From Lotus japonicus (lineage: Eukaryota > Streptophyta > Magnoliopsida > Fabales > Fabaceae), in contig NC_080041.1 in NCBI RefSeq assembly GCF_012489685.1, forward strand, positions 30,865,780-30,929,779: a stretch of 64,000 nt of DNA. Reading direction: 5' to 3'. Both the position numbers and the translations under genes were made by a program. The number at the start of each line of letters is the position of its first letter. The stretch's first letter is position 1. Positions 21,643 through 33,133 of this stretch are shown one piece after another. The notes under the pieces are model-generated. The model made no database searches and had not been told where the DNA came from. It saw nothing but the letters and a program-made list of their open reading frames with translations.

Positions 21643-23475
21643 AGTTGTAGGATCAAAAACTGTATCACAACTGCTTCTCTGGCCGTGTTGGTAAATGGAT
21701 CACCTTCAACCTTCTTTGACATTCAAAAGGGACTGAGACAGGGGGATCCCCTCTCCCCTCTCTTGTTCAACATCTGCGCTAACGGGCTTTCGTGTATGTT
21801 AAATCAACTGCTCGGATACTCTGAAATCAACCTCTTTAGCGGTGTTAGAATGGGCAATGTTGAGGCCCTTAACCATCTGCAATTCGCAGATGATACCTTG
21901 CTCTTTTGCGAGCAAGACAATAAGCAACTCGAATTACTATGCCATGCTTTGTTTGCTTTCCTTTTTGCGTCAGGATTGAGATTGAATATGGAAAAGTCAG
22001 AACTTATTGGATGCAATATAGATCCCTCAGAAGTATCACGAGTGGCCCAGCTTTATGGGTGGTCAGTAGGAACGTTGCCAATAACATATTTAGGGGCACC
22101 TCTGGGAGGTAACCCAAGGAGAATAGCCTTCTGGGAACCGATGCTTGTCAAATTGAGGAAAAAGGCCAGATCCTACAACTCAAAATACATCTCCTTAAGC
22201 GGAAGGATAACAATTTTGAAGGCTGCCCTAAATGCCATTCCAGTGTATTGGATGAGTTTGTTTAAAGCTCCCAATGGTGTTATTATGGAAGTAGAGAAAA
22301 TCTACAGGGCTTTCCTATGGGGGGGGGAAGAAGGAAGAAACAAAATGGTATGGATTCCATGGGATATGATATGCAAATCAGCTGCCAAAGGAGGACTTGG
22401 GCTGGGACATTTGGCTTGGAAGAACAAAGCTCTACTAATCAAGTGGGCTTGGCGGTATGGATCTGAAGTGAACAGCCTTTGGAGAAGACTAATTGCTGGT
22501 AAATATAAGTGGGATAGCAAAAGGCTTCTTCTCCATACTATCTTGGATGAAGGTGGCTCTTTCTCAGCTATTATAAAGGCCATAAGAACTGTGCTTATGG
22601 AAGATTCCCTACTAGCTTTGGGGTTCAAAGACCAATTGATCTGTGGCATAGGAGATGGGAACCAAACCAGATTTTGGTTGGACCCTTGGATCGGTGACAA
22701 GCCTCTATCAATGCAATTCCCACGAATCTTTGCAATGTGTTCAAACAAAAATGGATACCTAGCCGATTTTGGACTATTTGTAAGAGACAAATGGCTGTGG
22801 GACATTCCGTTTAGAAGGAACTTCCTTGGGTGGGAATTGGAGCCATATTCTGAGTTCATGACATTAATTAACTCAATGTTTACAGCAGCAAACTCTAGAG
22901 ACCATATTATATGGTGTGGGAGCGGGAATGGCTTTTACTCGGTAAAAGGCTTATGTCAATGGGCAGAAGAAAATATTCAAGAGGAATCAGAATTTTCAGT
23001 CCCTGAGCAGATCAGAAAACTAGTTCCTCCAAAGGTAGCTCTGTTGTTCTGGCAGGCAGTTCACAATAAAATGGCTACGAGGATGAATATTTGGCAAAGA
23101 GGTATAATTCAAGACGACAACAGGTACTGTTGCTTCTGCAATATAAACAATGAAACAGCCAATCACCTTTTCTTGTCATGCCCCCGTGTCTGTGCTATCT
23201 GGTATGATATATTAAATAGAGAAGGCATTATGTGGGCAGCTCCAAACTCCTTGTTGGCACCTCACGAGGAATGGCACAATTTTAGCTCTTCTATGGACAG
23301 CACCATTTGGAAAGTTATCCCTTACTCAATTGTGTGGTCAGTCTGGATGGAAAGGAATAATATACTATTTAGAGACAGAGGTATGCAAATGCAAGAGATT
23401 GAAGACATGTACAAGTTGCGGTTAGCATGGTGGGTGAAAAATGCATGGCCAAACTGTCCATACAATACAGACTAG
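21643..23475 (+). pseudogene. LINE ORF2, RT C-terminal half plus zf-RVT domain
   Basis: This is open for 611 codons but lacks the endonuclease and the front half of RT. Visible motifs: QKGLRQGDPLSPLLFN, the catalytic FADD box (LQFADDTLLFCEQD) near residue 85, and YLGAPLGGNPRR near 150. Next come a typical plant LINE thumb region (LNAIPVYWMSLFKAP, FLWGGEEGRNKM, KGGLGLGHLAWKNKALL) and a zf-RVT region with CCFCNINNETANHLFLSCP (about residues 500-520). The normal plant L1 ORF2 has over 1,200 residues, so this is a 5'-truncated copy. Its long open frame implies a fairly young insertion. Confidence 0.88.
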
Positions 23476-23502
23476 CTAACTAGGAATTTCAGAAGCATTA
23501 CC

Positions 23503-24005
23503 ATGCCTAAACCTGTCTCTGTACCTAGACAGGTGTCTTGGTTTCCTCCAGATATTGGGCTCCTTAAATGTAATGTTGACGGTGCTTCCAAAGGTAATCC
23601 GGCATCAGCGGTGTTGGGGGAGTCATTAGAGACTCCAACAAGAAGTATGTGGGGTATTTCGCACTTGGAATCGGATTTGGCTGGTCCTATAAGGCAGAAG
23701 TGAAAGCTATATTACATGGTCTACTGTTCTGTCATCAGAACCTTCTTAGGAATGTGATCATCGAAAGTGACTCCACCACTGCAATTGGTTGGGTTGTTTC
23801 AAGTGACAAAAGACCATGGAAACTGAGAAATGAATTAAACAAAATTGACTTGTTGAGGGCAGAAGTCAATTGTCTAGAAATTAGACACATTTTCAGAGAA
23901 GGTAACTCAGAAGCTGACTTGTTAGCCAATAAGGGATGTGTTGCTGTTTCTCCCACTTGGGTGCTTCTGGAAGAAAGGAGGTCGGATTTGCCAGCGTTTG
24001 ACTGA
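23503..24005 (+). pseudogene. LINE RNase H domain, frameshifted
   Basis: WFPPDIGLLKCNVDGASKGN opens an RNase H fold. The frame breaks near 23620-23650 and continues in another frame as GYFALGIGFGWSYKAEVKAI, then VIIESDSTTAIGWV and FREGNSEADLLANKG. The catalytic Asp/Glu pattern (VDGASKGN, AEVKAI, ESDSTTA, EADLLA) can still be followed. It is separated from the zf-RVT frame by the stop at 23473-23475. Confidence 0.82.
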
Positions 24006-24380
24006 ACTGAAATTCTGATATGGCGAACCAGAAAATCTGTTATGGTTAGTGAAAATCTGCTGGGTTGTGTGAGGCAGTGTGAACCAGGCTTGGATTCTTG
24101 TCAAGAGGCAAAAACCAAGATTATAAGCTGCGGGAAGACATAGGATTGTTGTGCTAAATTCATTGAGCATGTTCCTAGAGCAAGTAGTTCTCTCATGCCT
24201 GTTAATCTATGGCTATAGGATCCGTTTGGCTTTTGACTTAGTTTTGTGGGGATTTCTTTTTAAGCTTTAGGTGTTGGTACGACCATCACTTGTTGTACTG
24301 GCATGTATATTATGCTATGAATATTGTAACTTGGTCCATGACCTCTTCAATATAAATATCATTTGATCTTTCAAAAAAAA

Positions 24381-25030
24381 ATATTAATTTCTTTTAATTC
24401 TGAATTGATTTCTGGAAAAATTAATTGATTTTAATTCTTGACTAATTTATAGCAAAATAGAATAAGACATTATTGCTATTTAATTCATTTTAATTGTATT
24501 CAAATCATTTCTTTATTTGTTGCAAAATAAATGACAACATTGGTTAGTGATTCAAATTTTAAATTTTGATTTTGTAAAAGCATTTATTAAATATTAATTG
24601 TTTTTTATTCTGTATTTATTTATCGCAAAATTAATTGTTTTTAATTCTTGACTAATTTGTAGCAAAATGGAACATGAAATGATTGCTATTTAATCTCATT
24701 TAATTGTTTTCAATTTATTGTCATATTTATAGAAAAATAAATGACGACATTGGTTACTGATTCAAAATTAATTTTTTTGATTTAGTCAAGGCATTTATTA
24801 AATATTAATTGCTTTTAATTCTGAAATTATTTACAGTAAATTCTTAACTTATTTATAGAAAAATAGAAAACGACATTATTGCTATTTAATCAATTTTAAT
24901 TTAATTTAATTCATTTCATTATTTATAATTAAATTAATGACGACATTGGTTAGTAATTCTATTTTTAAATTTTTGATTTTGTCAAAGCATTTATTAAATA
25001 TTAATTTTTTTTAATTATGAATTTATTTAT
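24381..25030. repeat. AT-rich tandem repeat, main block (unit about 190-215 bp)
   Basis: The marker cattggttagtgattc recurs at about 24538, 24752 and 24943. Each time it is followed by a gcatttattaaatattaatt segment and then gctatttaat(t/c)cattttaatt. Diverged units of the same kind reappear at 27130-27178, 27493-27582 and 27902-28760, interrupted by insertions. Confidence 0.75.
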
Positions 25031-25080
25031 TTTTCGAAAATAGAAGATAGGATAAATAAGGAAATAGAGTTAAGTGCTAA

Positions 25081-26317
25081 GAACAACTTGAAGGTATGAA
25101 AAACGATAGAAAGGGGGGGGGTTTGAATAGCGTTTTCAATCTAAAACTTTTCCCACTTGAGATTTTAACAAATCTCCTCAAACACAGAAGATAAAAGTGC
25201 TAAGATAAGAGTTGAGGAAAGCACACATTGATTTTATCCTGGTTCACTTGATAAATCCCTCAAGCTAATCCAGTCCACCCGTTAAGGTGATTTCTTCCTT
25301 CTTAAAATGAAGGCAATCCACTAATCAGAGTTTGTTACAACTGCACTTGCAATCTGCAAAGTGACTAACAATACAATGACTTAGCTATCACTAAGATTCA
25401 CTCTCTTAGTCTTCTCAAGGATCTGACCAACCTTGGTCTCCTTAAGGAAAAACAAACAACAGTTTGAGAGTTTGGGTTTACAAAGAATTGCTTCTCATAA
25501 AGCTAAAGTAAACACAATAAGAACAGTTTGAAGAAAGATTGCTAAGAGAATATTTTGTATATCGGGTAAGCTTCCTTAGGCGGCATCTTTCATCTTCAGC
25601 CTCTTTATATACTCCAAGGATTAGGGTTTAGACGTTTGCATGGAATGCTATCGTTGGAGGGCAGATCTGGAATTTCCAAGTTCTTCTGTGGCTGAATAAG
25701 TTAGGTAAGGTCGTCAGGAATAGTACAATTGCTTTTGTACTTGGATAGCGACTTGACCTTTAATCTAGATGACTTCTGATCAGAGCGACGCTTCATGTTT
25801 GAACTTGTGAAGCTTGGTCATCAGAGTCAGAGGGAAGCTTGGATCCTCTGACCTTTGTAACTTCTGCTTCTGGACTCAGAGGAGAAGTACTTGGTCTTCA
25901 GAGTCAGCTTACTCTTGGACTTCAGAGTCTTCACTTCTCAGCTTCTGGACCTTCAGAACTTATGGACCTTCAGAGCCTCTGGACCTTCAGAGCTTCTGAA
26001 CCTTCAGAGCTTCTGGACCTTCAGAGCTTCTGGTCTTCAGAACTTGAAGTGATCTGAATCCATATCAGAGCTTAACTATCTTCAGATCTTCTGAAGCTTA
26101 TTCTACTGTTCAGATTGAACATAGTGAGTGCGAAAGCATTGCGGAGGTTACTCTTTGAGCATAGTGCTTCTAATTTATGTGTAATTAGACCAGATTCAGA
26201 GCCTGTCATTAAAACACTCAGAAAACAACGTTAGAGTACCATAATTGTTCATACATAATAGTTAACATGTAATCATCAAAACATAGAGCTGTACTACTTG
26301 ATCAAAACATGATCTTA
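25081..26317. mobile_element. Copia-type LTR with adjoining polypurine tract (solo or truncated element)
   Basis: A G-run (ataga aaggggggggg, 25106-25121) is followed by tttgaatagcg. An LTR starting TG at 25124 and ending ...gatcttaca at 26317 fits. The run of nine G resembles a polypurine tract, which implies plus orientation and loss of all coding sequence. Inside, 25900-26045 is a short tandem array of cttcagagcttctggac units. An alternative is a longer LTR read on the minus strand, beginning tgtaagatcatg. No flanking duplication was found. Confidence 0.5.
25905..26045. repeat. 18-bp tandem array (cttcagagcttctggac type)
   Basis: About seven imperfect copies of an 18-bp unit lie inside the copia-type LTR. 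Confidence 0.8.
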
Positions 26318-27130
26318 CACAACCTACTCAGCTAGGAGGGAAAAAGCAAACAAATTCAAATCCAGGCAACAAAACAAAACAGAACAATAAGAGCAAACAA
26401 GCAAAGCAAAAACACACACAAAACAGAAAACAGCAGCGAGGAAGCCGCAAACAAATGAAGCAGAGCAGCAAAAGGACCGCGGCAAGAAGGGCAGAAGGGG
26501 CGAGCAGCATTACACCAAGCACCGAACAAAGCCGGCGCGAGCAGACCTTGCCACACACAGGAAGAAGAAGTACCAAACGGAAACAGAGAGCATCAGCGAG
26601 AGAGGCATGGAGCAGCTTCAAAAATTACACCAAGAACCACAGAGGAATCTCCCTGTCGCAACCAGACCTAGCAAGCGAGTCCGCTTCTGAATTCACATCC
26701 CGTGAAAATACATTTGTCTTCAAGCACCACTCCCCGACGCATCAAGTTGCTCTTAACTGCAATACGATTCTGAATCGCTTGCCACACAAAGAGAACCACT
26801 TTTGGAGGCGCTATTTTCCTAATTCTCTTCGGAAGAAGCCACCGTGCGCCGCCAAACATGTTTTCCTCCACTAAGCTGCAGATTCCCTTTACAGTGAAGG
26901 CACCAGCAGTATCCGCTAGCCAAATGATATCATCTTCCCTAGTACAGGGGATTACTCCACCACTTTGTCTACACGAACTAGATCTGAATAACACCTCATT
27001 AGGTGAAGCCATATGGACCACTGCTATCCATATAGACCACCACCCTGAATTGGATCCCGTGTTTCCAGACCTCGTCTTTGGTTCAGATGATGCCCGCATT
27101 ACAACCGAATCCAACCTTATCATAAAAGCT
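26318..27130 (-). pseudogene. LINE ORF2 zf-RVT fragment and 3' tail
   Basis: The minus-strand frame (about 27165-26668) contains DDIIWLADTAGAFTVKGICS, RKIAPPKVVLFVWQAIQNRI and RGVVLEDK, matching the region between RT and zf-RVT in the LINE at 21643. The frame ends at 26668, and the rest of the tail (26318-26667) reads as LINE 3' sequence. RT and RNase H are missing. It abuts the copia-type LTR on its left and the AT-rich tandem repeat on its right. Confidence 0.7.
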
Positions 27131-27178
27131 TGTAATTTTGACTTATTTATAGCAAAATAGAACACGACAATATTGTCA

Positions 27179-27492
27179 CTCCTTCCGTTCCAAAACTATT
27201 GTAGTTTAATGGTTATGCACAAAGTTTACGAGTTCATTAATTAATGTTATAATTGACTGAAACACTCTTATTTAATATGAGTTATATGAAAGAGGGAGAA
27301 TTGACATCATTGGTCAACTAATTTGTGAGAATTGTGATTGGTGGAAATAAGAGGTGATACTTGAGAGATACAATATTAAATGATGGCATGAATGGAAGAA
27401 AATGAGATGAAGTGCTTTTGATATCTAAAACAACAATGGTTTTGGAACAAAATAAAAAAGCTAAAACTAGAATAGTTTTTGAACGGAGGGAG
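27179..27492. mobile_element. Stowaway-like MITE
   Basis: The ends are inverted repeats: left ctccttccgttccaaaac, right gttcaaaaactattctag when read from the right end after ctccctcc. About 30 bp of TIR match with few differences. The right flank is TA; the left flank is CA, probably mutated. The size (about 314 bp), the CTCCNTCCG terminus and the absence of an ORF fit Tc1/mariner-derived Stowaway elements. Confidence 0.75.
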
Positions 27493-27582
27493 TATGTAAT
27501 CAAATTTAACTGTATACAATTCATTTCCTTATTTATAATAAAATTAATAACAACAATAATATTCTAAAACTATTTTTAATTG

Positions 27583-27901
27583 TGAAAACCCAAAATAGAC
27601 ACTAAAACAATTGATGGCAAGCAACCTCCCTCCACTGACAATAGCAGCACAATAGAACCCATCTAACATGACAATGAAGCATTAATACCAACCACTAACG
27701 AATCATGGCTTTAGCTACTGTTTTTAACGAGGCTCTCTCATGAGTCGCTGTTTAGCCCAAAATAGCACCCGAGGCTTGTAGGGCTTTTAGCTTTTGTGGT
27801 TGGCAGGGGTTTTATTCTTGTTTTGATCTTCATATATCTACATGAGAGGATTGTTCTCATGACTCATTTCAATAATCTATATATCTTTCTTTGCTCTAAA
27901 A
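27583..27901 (+). mobile_element. Short 5'-truncated LINE tail with a 17-bp target duplication
   Basis: The sequence resembles LINE 3' UTRs and ends in an A-run. Exactly the same 17 bases, aaaactatttttaattg, lie on both sides (27566-27582 and 27902-27918), the signature of target-primed reverse transcription. The insertion splits a unit of the AT-rich repeat. Confidence 0.85.
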
Positions 27902-28760
27902 AAAACTATTTTTAATTGCTTTTAATTCTGAACGTATTTCTAGCAAAATTACTTAGGACAGTTTTTATTCTAAAATTAGTTTTAATTGCTTTTAATTCTC
28001 AACTTAATTATAGAAAAATTAGTGATAAAATTATCATTCTTTACTTGTTTTATTTTTTTATTCTAAATTTATTTATGGCAAAATTAATCTACAAATCATT
28101 AATTATTAATCAAACATATTTCTTATGCATTCTAAACTGAATGATATGTTTTAATTTATTAGTTAAAACATTTTTAAATGAGTTATGTATTTTGTCATCA
28201 ATTTATGCCTGAAATTATGAACTAATTTAATGCTAATTAGTTGCCACATTACATTATTCAGAAAAAAAATTTAAAATTCACGTCTGTAATGTTTTTTTAA
28301 TACATTAATTTTTAGTCAATCTACTCTTATAAATCACGTATTTAAAAAAATGGGTCCCAATTTATTATTTAAGAAAAATCTAATTTTAAAAAGACATTAA
28401 ATTGAGTTGAATTATGAGAAATTTATTACACATTAATACTCAATCAAAATTCTAATTAAATATACCTTTAATTATTATATTCCTTAAATTGTTTTAATTA
28501 GTTTTAATTTCTTTTAAATCCTAGCTTTAAAATAGAAAAATTAGTGACAACATTACGTTCATTTATTTTTCAAAATTTGTGATTAAAAATTAGTTTTAAT
28601 ACCTTAAATATGTCCATTTATTACTGCAACCAATTCAAAAAGTCCAACAACTAGACAATTAATTATTTATAATTGGCTAAAAAAATATATTTTTCAATAA
28701 TTTATCTAATTATTAATTATTCATTACAAAAAAATTACTTTTTTTTAACAATATAATCAA

Positions 28761-31429
28761 TGTGTACTAATAAATTGTGCATGTTATTAAATGTGTAATT
28801 AAATAATAACTACACCCACCATTACGCTGTAAAAGTCATGCTTGAAAAGAAGTTTTTACATGAAGAAAGATCCTTTTTTTCACTAAAATAATATAACAAT
28901 ATTCTTGGCCTTAAAAAGAAGTTTTTTGAGTCAAAATTATTATTTTTATAGCTGATTCATTTATATATTCACTACACATAAGATTTTTAACAACAATTTT
29001 ATTTCATTCATATGAATAATTACACCTCAAGTATAGTTTACGTTTGGTTAAAAAATACAAAAACGGAAAAATAACACATTTTAAGTCACTTTGTGCAGAA
29101 GTGGTAAGAAAGATGAAAATTGGAAAATATCATATCTCGAACCACCGTGCTGAAGTGGAAAGGTGGCTTGATGTATGTTTTTTTTTCGTCTTTATAATTT
29201 TAATTAATTGTAAATAAAACACGCTTTGTAATTAAAAAGTATTCAGTTGCTAATTTTATTAATATGAGAAAGTAGTGATAAAAAATGACAAAGTTATACC
29301 CTCTGTTCCAATAAATTAGAATGAACCAACAAATCATTGCAATTGGGAATGAAAACAAAAGTGTAAATTACAAGACTAAAAAGTTACTTTAGGGAGAGGT
29401 GTCATCTTATGGGGCATTTAGTATCCTCCTGAGGGCATACAATATTCTTGTGGGGGCATATAGTATTAATGCAATTACCATGCTATATTGTTGTTGTAAT
29501 ATAGAAAATTTCATGGGGGCAAATGACCCCATGGCGCACAATGTGCGTTCGTCCCTGCTTAAATATATGCCTTAATTAAGTTTACTCTAATTAAAATATT
29601 AAATTTAAATTTTGAAAATGTTCCAATTATTGTTATCAATAAACATTTACATTGACTTTCACAAAATGTGAAAACCTTTCCTTTATTCCTTTCCTTCAGA
29701 TTAACATTGAAGGAACCGAATTACAACATATGAAAACATATTTTTCATAAAAAAAAGTTAATGACAACACATTTCCTTTATTCCTTTCCTTCAAATTAAC
29801 ATTTATTTAATGATAATTAATACAAAAAACTATTTTTTCAAATAACTTAGTCGATGTTTACTAATAATTTCAGCATGTTACTACACCCATCATTGTGCTA
29901 AAAAATTCATGCCTAAAATGGCACAATTACGTTTACTCTAAATAATCATTTTGCATTGACTTCTACAAAATGTTATTGAATGAACCAAATTATATCCCAA
30001 TTAACATAATTGGTTAATAAAAAATTCATGGTTGACACCTTAACAACCAAGTATGACGCCCTAATAAATTGATTTCCATTATAATTCCTCATTATCAATA
30101 AAGACCAACATTTCACTTATGGTTATGGAGTAATGAATGGCTATTTTTGATGAGCAATGAAAGGAGTGTTGTCTCTTTTCTTCTTTTTTGTAATATAAAT
30201 TGCTAGATTGTATGTTTTATCAACATGGCTCATCTCTTTTAGATATGATTGAGGTATTAGGATTGTGAAAACATATCCTTAAAGCCCATGGGATCAGTTA
30301 AGTTAATAAACAATTGCTTTGATGTTTCAGAATTAGAAATTTCCCCCCAAATTCACTTTATATAGAGGATCTCTGTTGTCTTAGCTATATATAGTTCAGT
30401 GCTGGATAGAGTTATAGTTGACCAGATTAATGGTGTTGGACCCTTTAACTGACTTGATAGATATGGGAACAAAACATATTGTTATGATCTTTTTCTGTCA
30501 TTTCTAGAGATGTGTTAAGTGTGACAAACGTGTCCGCCAAAGGTTCTGGAGAGACTGTAGAGGAAGAGTGATGAATGCACTGTCGTGATGCGTGTCAAAG
30601 TATTTTTGATATTAAGTGCAGTACAAGGTGATGAACATTAGGATCATTCTCACAAGAGTGATGAACGCATCATAATTTGTTATTTTAAACATAAAATCAG
30701 TTGCACATATTTTTATTTTATTTTATTCAATTGAAAACATATGATATGTATATTCTATGCATTAAATGAAATTAAAGGAGTTAAATACCTAATACATTAA
30801 ATGAATTCAATTAATTACCTAATTAATTCGTCTAAAATTATTTGATTAACATTTAATTTCTTTCCAAATAAAATATGAAATTTGTTATAATTGAAAGGTA
30901 ATATATTCCTAATTATTTCGTTCAAATTAATTCATTTAATCAATATACTAATATACTTTCAGCCAAAGTAATTAGGAAGTGATCACCCCTTTTCATGGCT
31001 AAATTTTAGCATCACTAATAATATCTTCAAAATAAACTACTTTTACACCAAACAATTTTAGTTACTTTTTATTATGGATTTCATAACTTATATAAGACAT
31101 GATAATTTTTTTTGGGAATTATAATATCAGTTATGGAATTTCACAGGACATGGAAATTATAATCAAATTTATACAATATATAAATAACTATTAATATTAT
31201 TATTTAGAATTTAAATTTTGAGATTTTAACATTAAATTTGATATGAATGCAACAATAAACTTTTTACTAACCATTTCACTTACACTTAGATATATTTTGT
31301 GTTTATTTAATATTATTTACACACTAATTACAAAGTTTAATATCAGTTATAGAAATCGATAGGACATGCATGATAATTTTATTATGATTATAGAATATAA
31401 TAAGTAATATTATTAAATTCCAAATGACT
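28761..31429. other. Long AT-rich interval, no gene seen
   Basis: Only very short frames occur on either strand. The stretch 29395-29560 is slightly less AT-rich and contains repeated phrases (gggcatttagta, gggcatacaata, gggggcatatagta) but no recognised feature. Part or all may belong to the Helitron whose 3' end is at 32229. Confidence 0.4.
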
Positions 31430-31441
31430 TGGTAAATTATT

Positions 31442-31561
31442 ATTTTATATTTTTTTGTTACATGGAGGGGCAGGGCCCCGAAAAGCGAAACAACACTAAC
31501 CTATAGGAGCACAAAGAGTAGCTAAAGCATCTTCTACATCCTCGAACAAAAAGCTACAACA
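31442..31561 (-). mobile_element. Tiny LINE-tail insertion with target duplication
   Basis: The 12-bp sequence tggtaaattatt occurs at 31430-31441 and 31562-31573, enclosing 120 bp that starts with a T-rich run (a poly(A) tail on the minus strand). Confidence 0.6.
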
Positions 31562-31638
31562 TGGTAAATTATTTTAAATATATAAAATATATTAATTTGA
31601 AAGTAAGGATAAGATGTGTATTGTGATTATGATTTTTT

Positions 31639-31830
31639 TAGAGAGCCCAAGTGATTTATTCAAAATTAAAATATGAGTACAAACCACTAATAGAGGGGAA
31701 GAGATAAAAGAAACTGCAAAACCCCAAAAAAGGATAAATAAAAAGCTAACAAAAAAAATACTAAACACAAACCGAGACAACAACAAAGCACCAACAACTG
31801 CCCAAAAAACCAGCAAGATCCCTACACACT
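31639..31830 (-). mobile_element. LINE 3'-tail fragment
   Basis: The minus strand reads a LINE-like 3' UTR that includes tttgaataaatcacttgggc and ends in an A-run at 31633-31640. No target duplication was identified. Confidence 0.45.
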
Positions 31831-32194
31831 ATTTTATTAAACGGTTGAATCAAATTATACTAATGAGAATTTTATCATGATTTTCTTTGCACAAAATTTG
31901 TTACAACAAAAACAGTTGTAACTTTCTTGCTCCATGACATGTAGTTGATAAAAAATATAAAACAAATCCAAATATATTTATCCCATTATACTAGTTATTG
32001 TCTGCTTCTATTACTGTCTCATTATTGTCTTAGTTGTGCTTCTACAAAATAAAAGAAACACATTCTTCACGGAAATTTTTTACAAATTTGTGTTTTCTTA
32101 TACCCAAAATTATTTTTGTCCTTTTAATTCATAAACTCTCTTTTAATAAACATAAAACAAATTTGAAAATCTTCATACAATAAACAAAAATGAA

Positions 32195-32229
32195 CATCTC
32201 CTGTGCATCGCACGGGTCAAAAGTACTAG
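32195..32229 (+). mobile_element. Probable Helitron 3' terminus
   Basis: A 7-bp stem with an ATC loop (cctgtgcatcgcacggg, 32200-32216, one G-T pair) is followed after nine bases by CTAG (32226-32229) and then T. A hairpin shortly before CTRR and insertion next to T are the defining 3' features of Helitrons. A candidate 5' end (A/TCTACTCTTATAAA near 28319) would give a 3.9-kb non-autonomous element, but that end is weak. Confidence 0.55.
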
Positions 32230-32814
32230 TATAGACGGTAGTTGCATCTAGCTGATGTTCGTCACATTATTCGTGACCTACTTGGTTCCCCTACGCGTGG
32301 AGTATTTTTCCCCACTAGCTCATCTCTACAGTTGACAGCATACTGCGATGCTGATTGGGCTGGTTGTCCTGATGCTCGTCAGTCAACTACAGGATGGTGT
32401 ATGTTTCTAGGTGATGCATTGATTTCTTGGAAATGTAAGAAACAAGATCGTGTTTCAAAATCCTCTACTGAAGCTGAATACTGCACCATGTCTTTCGCTT
32501 GTTCAGATATTGTTTGGCTTCGAAGTCTTCTAGTGGAGCTTGGCTATTCCCAGACTAAATCTACACCTTTGCATGCTGATAATATAAGTGCTAATCAAAT
32601 TGTAGCCAATCCTGTGTTTCATGAATGCACCAAACATATTGAAGTTGACTGCCATTATATCCGAGAAGCATTGGAAAGCCAAGTTATTTCTCTACCGCAT
32701 ATATCCCCATATCTTCAAGTGGCTGATGTGTTTACTAAAGCTATGACGAGACAACGACATCACTTTTTTGTGGGCAAATTGCTACTGGTTGACTTACCAT
32801 CAGCATCAATTTGA
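32230..32814 (+). pseudogene. Ty1/copia RNase H fragment
   Basis: The 3' end of a copia pol: YCDADWAGCPDARQSTTGW, SWKCKKQDRVSKSSTEAEY, LHADNISANQIVANPVFHE, TKHIEVDCHYIRE and VADVFTKAMT. The catalytic Asp/Glu positions look intact, but RT and everything upstream is missing. The left edge lies next to the Helitron 3' end. It ends TGA at 32812-32814, followed directly by the polypurine tract. Confidence 0.9.
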
Positions 32815-32823
32815 GGGGGGGGG
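32813..32823 (+). other. Copia polypurine tract
   Basis: GA followed by nine G, immediately before an LTR starting tgttaatg at 32824. Confidence 0.8.
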
Positions 32824-33133
32824 TGTTAATGTTACCAGGACATTAAATATTGATTATTAGGCTGGTCTGCTGCAATTAGTATTAGGCCTAATTGTAACCG
32901 TTATGTTTTATTGTGTTATAGTTGTTATATTTTATGGTGTAATTAGTTTGTAACTGTAAGTGTAGCCTATACAACAATTGATTTTTGTCTATTTAAGAAA
33001 GCAAGGCCAACTAAGAGCCATACAGTTTTCCAGAACAACTTTCTTTGTTATCTATCCTATCATCCTTTTTGACATGTATTGCATCTGACCCACCCAACCG
33101 CGAGAGAGGATCGAGTTGGTCTCTATTATAACA
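32824..33133 (+). repeat. Copia 3' LTR, about 310 bp
   Basis: It starts tgttaatgttacc after the polypurine tract and probably ends ctctattataaca at 33133. The next bases are tggtgcctcaagaaacttagag, which look like a degraded Met-tRNA-type PBS. The matching LTR is not in the window. Confidence 0.65.

Larger units (their letters stand above)
21643..24380 (+). mobile_element. 5'-truncated L1-type LINE
   Basis: It starts inside the reverse transcriptase domain and runs through a zinc-finger RT-associated domain, an RNase H domain and a 3' UTR, ending in a short A-run near 24371-24379. It is embedded in the AT-rich tandem repeat. No clear target duplication was found, so the 5' junction may include a deletion. 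Confidence 0.88.

Noticed and set aside
26328..26874. Frames rich in Leu/Cys (minus) and Lys/Arg (plus)
   Set aside because: Low-complexity tail of a LINE; the zf-RVT frame on the minus strand is the one with homology.
29295..29325. MITE-like end 'accctctgttcc'
   Set aside because: A single half-terminus; no inverted partner was found nearby.
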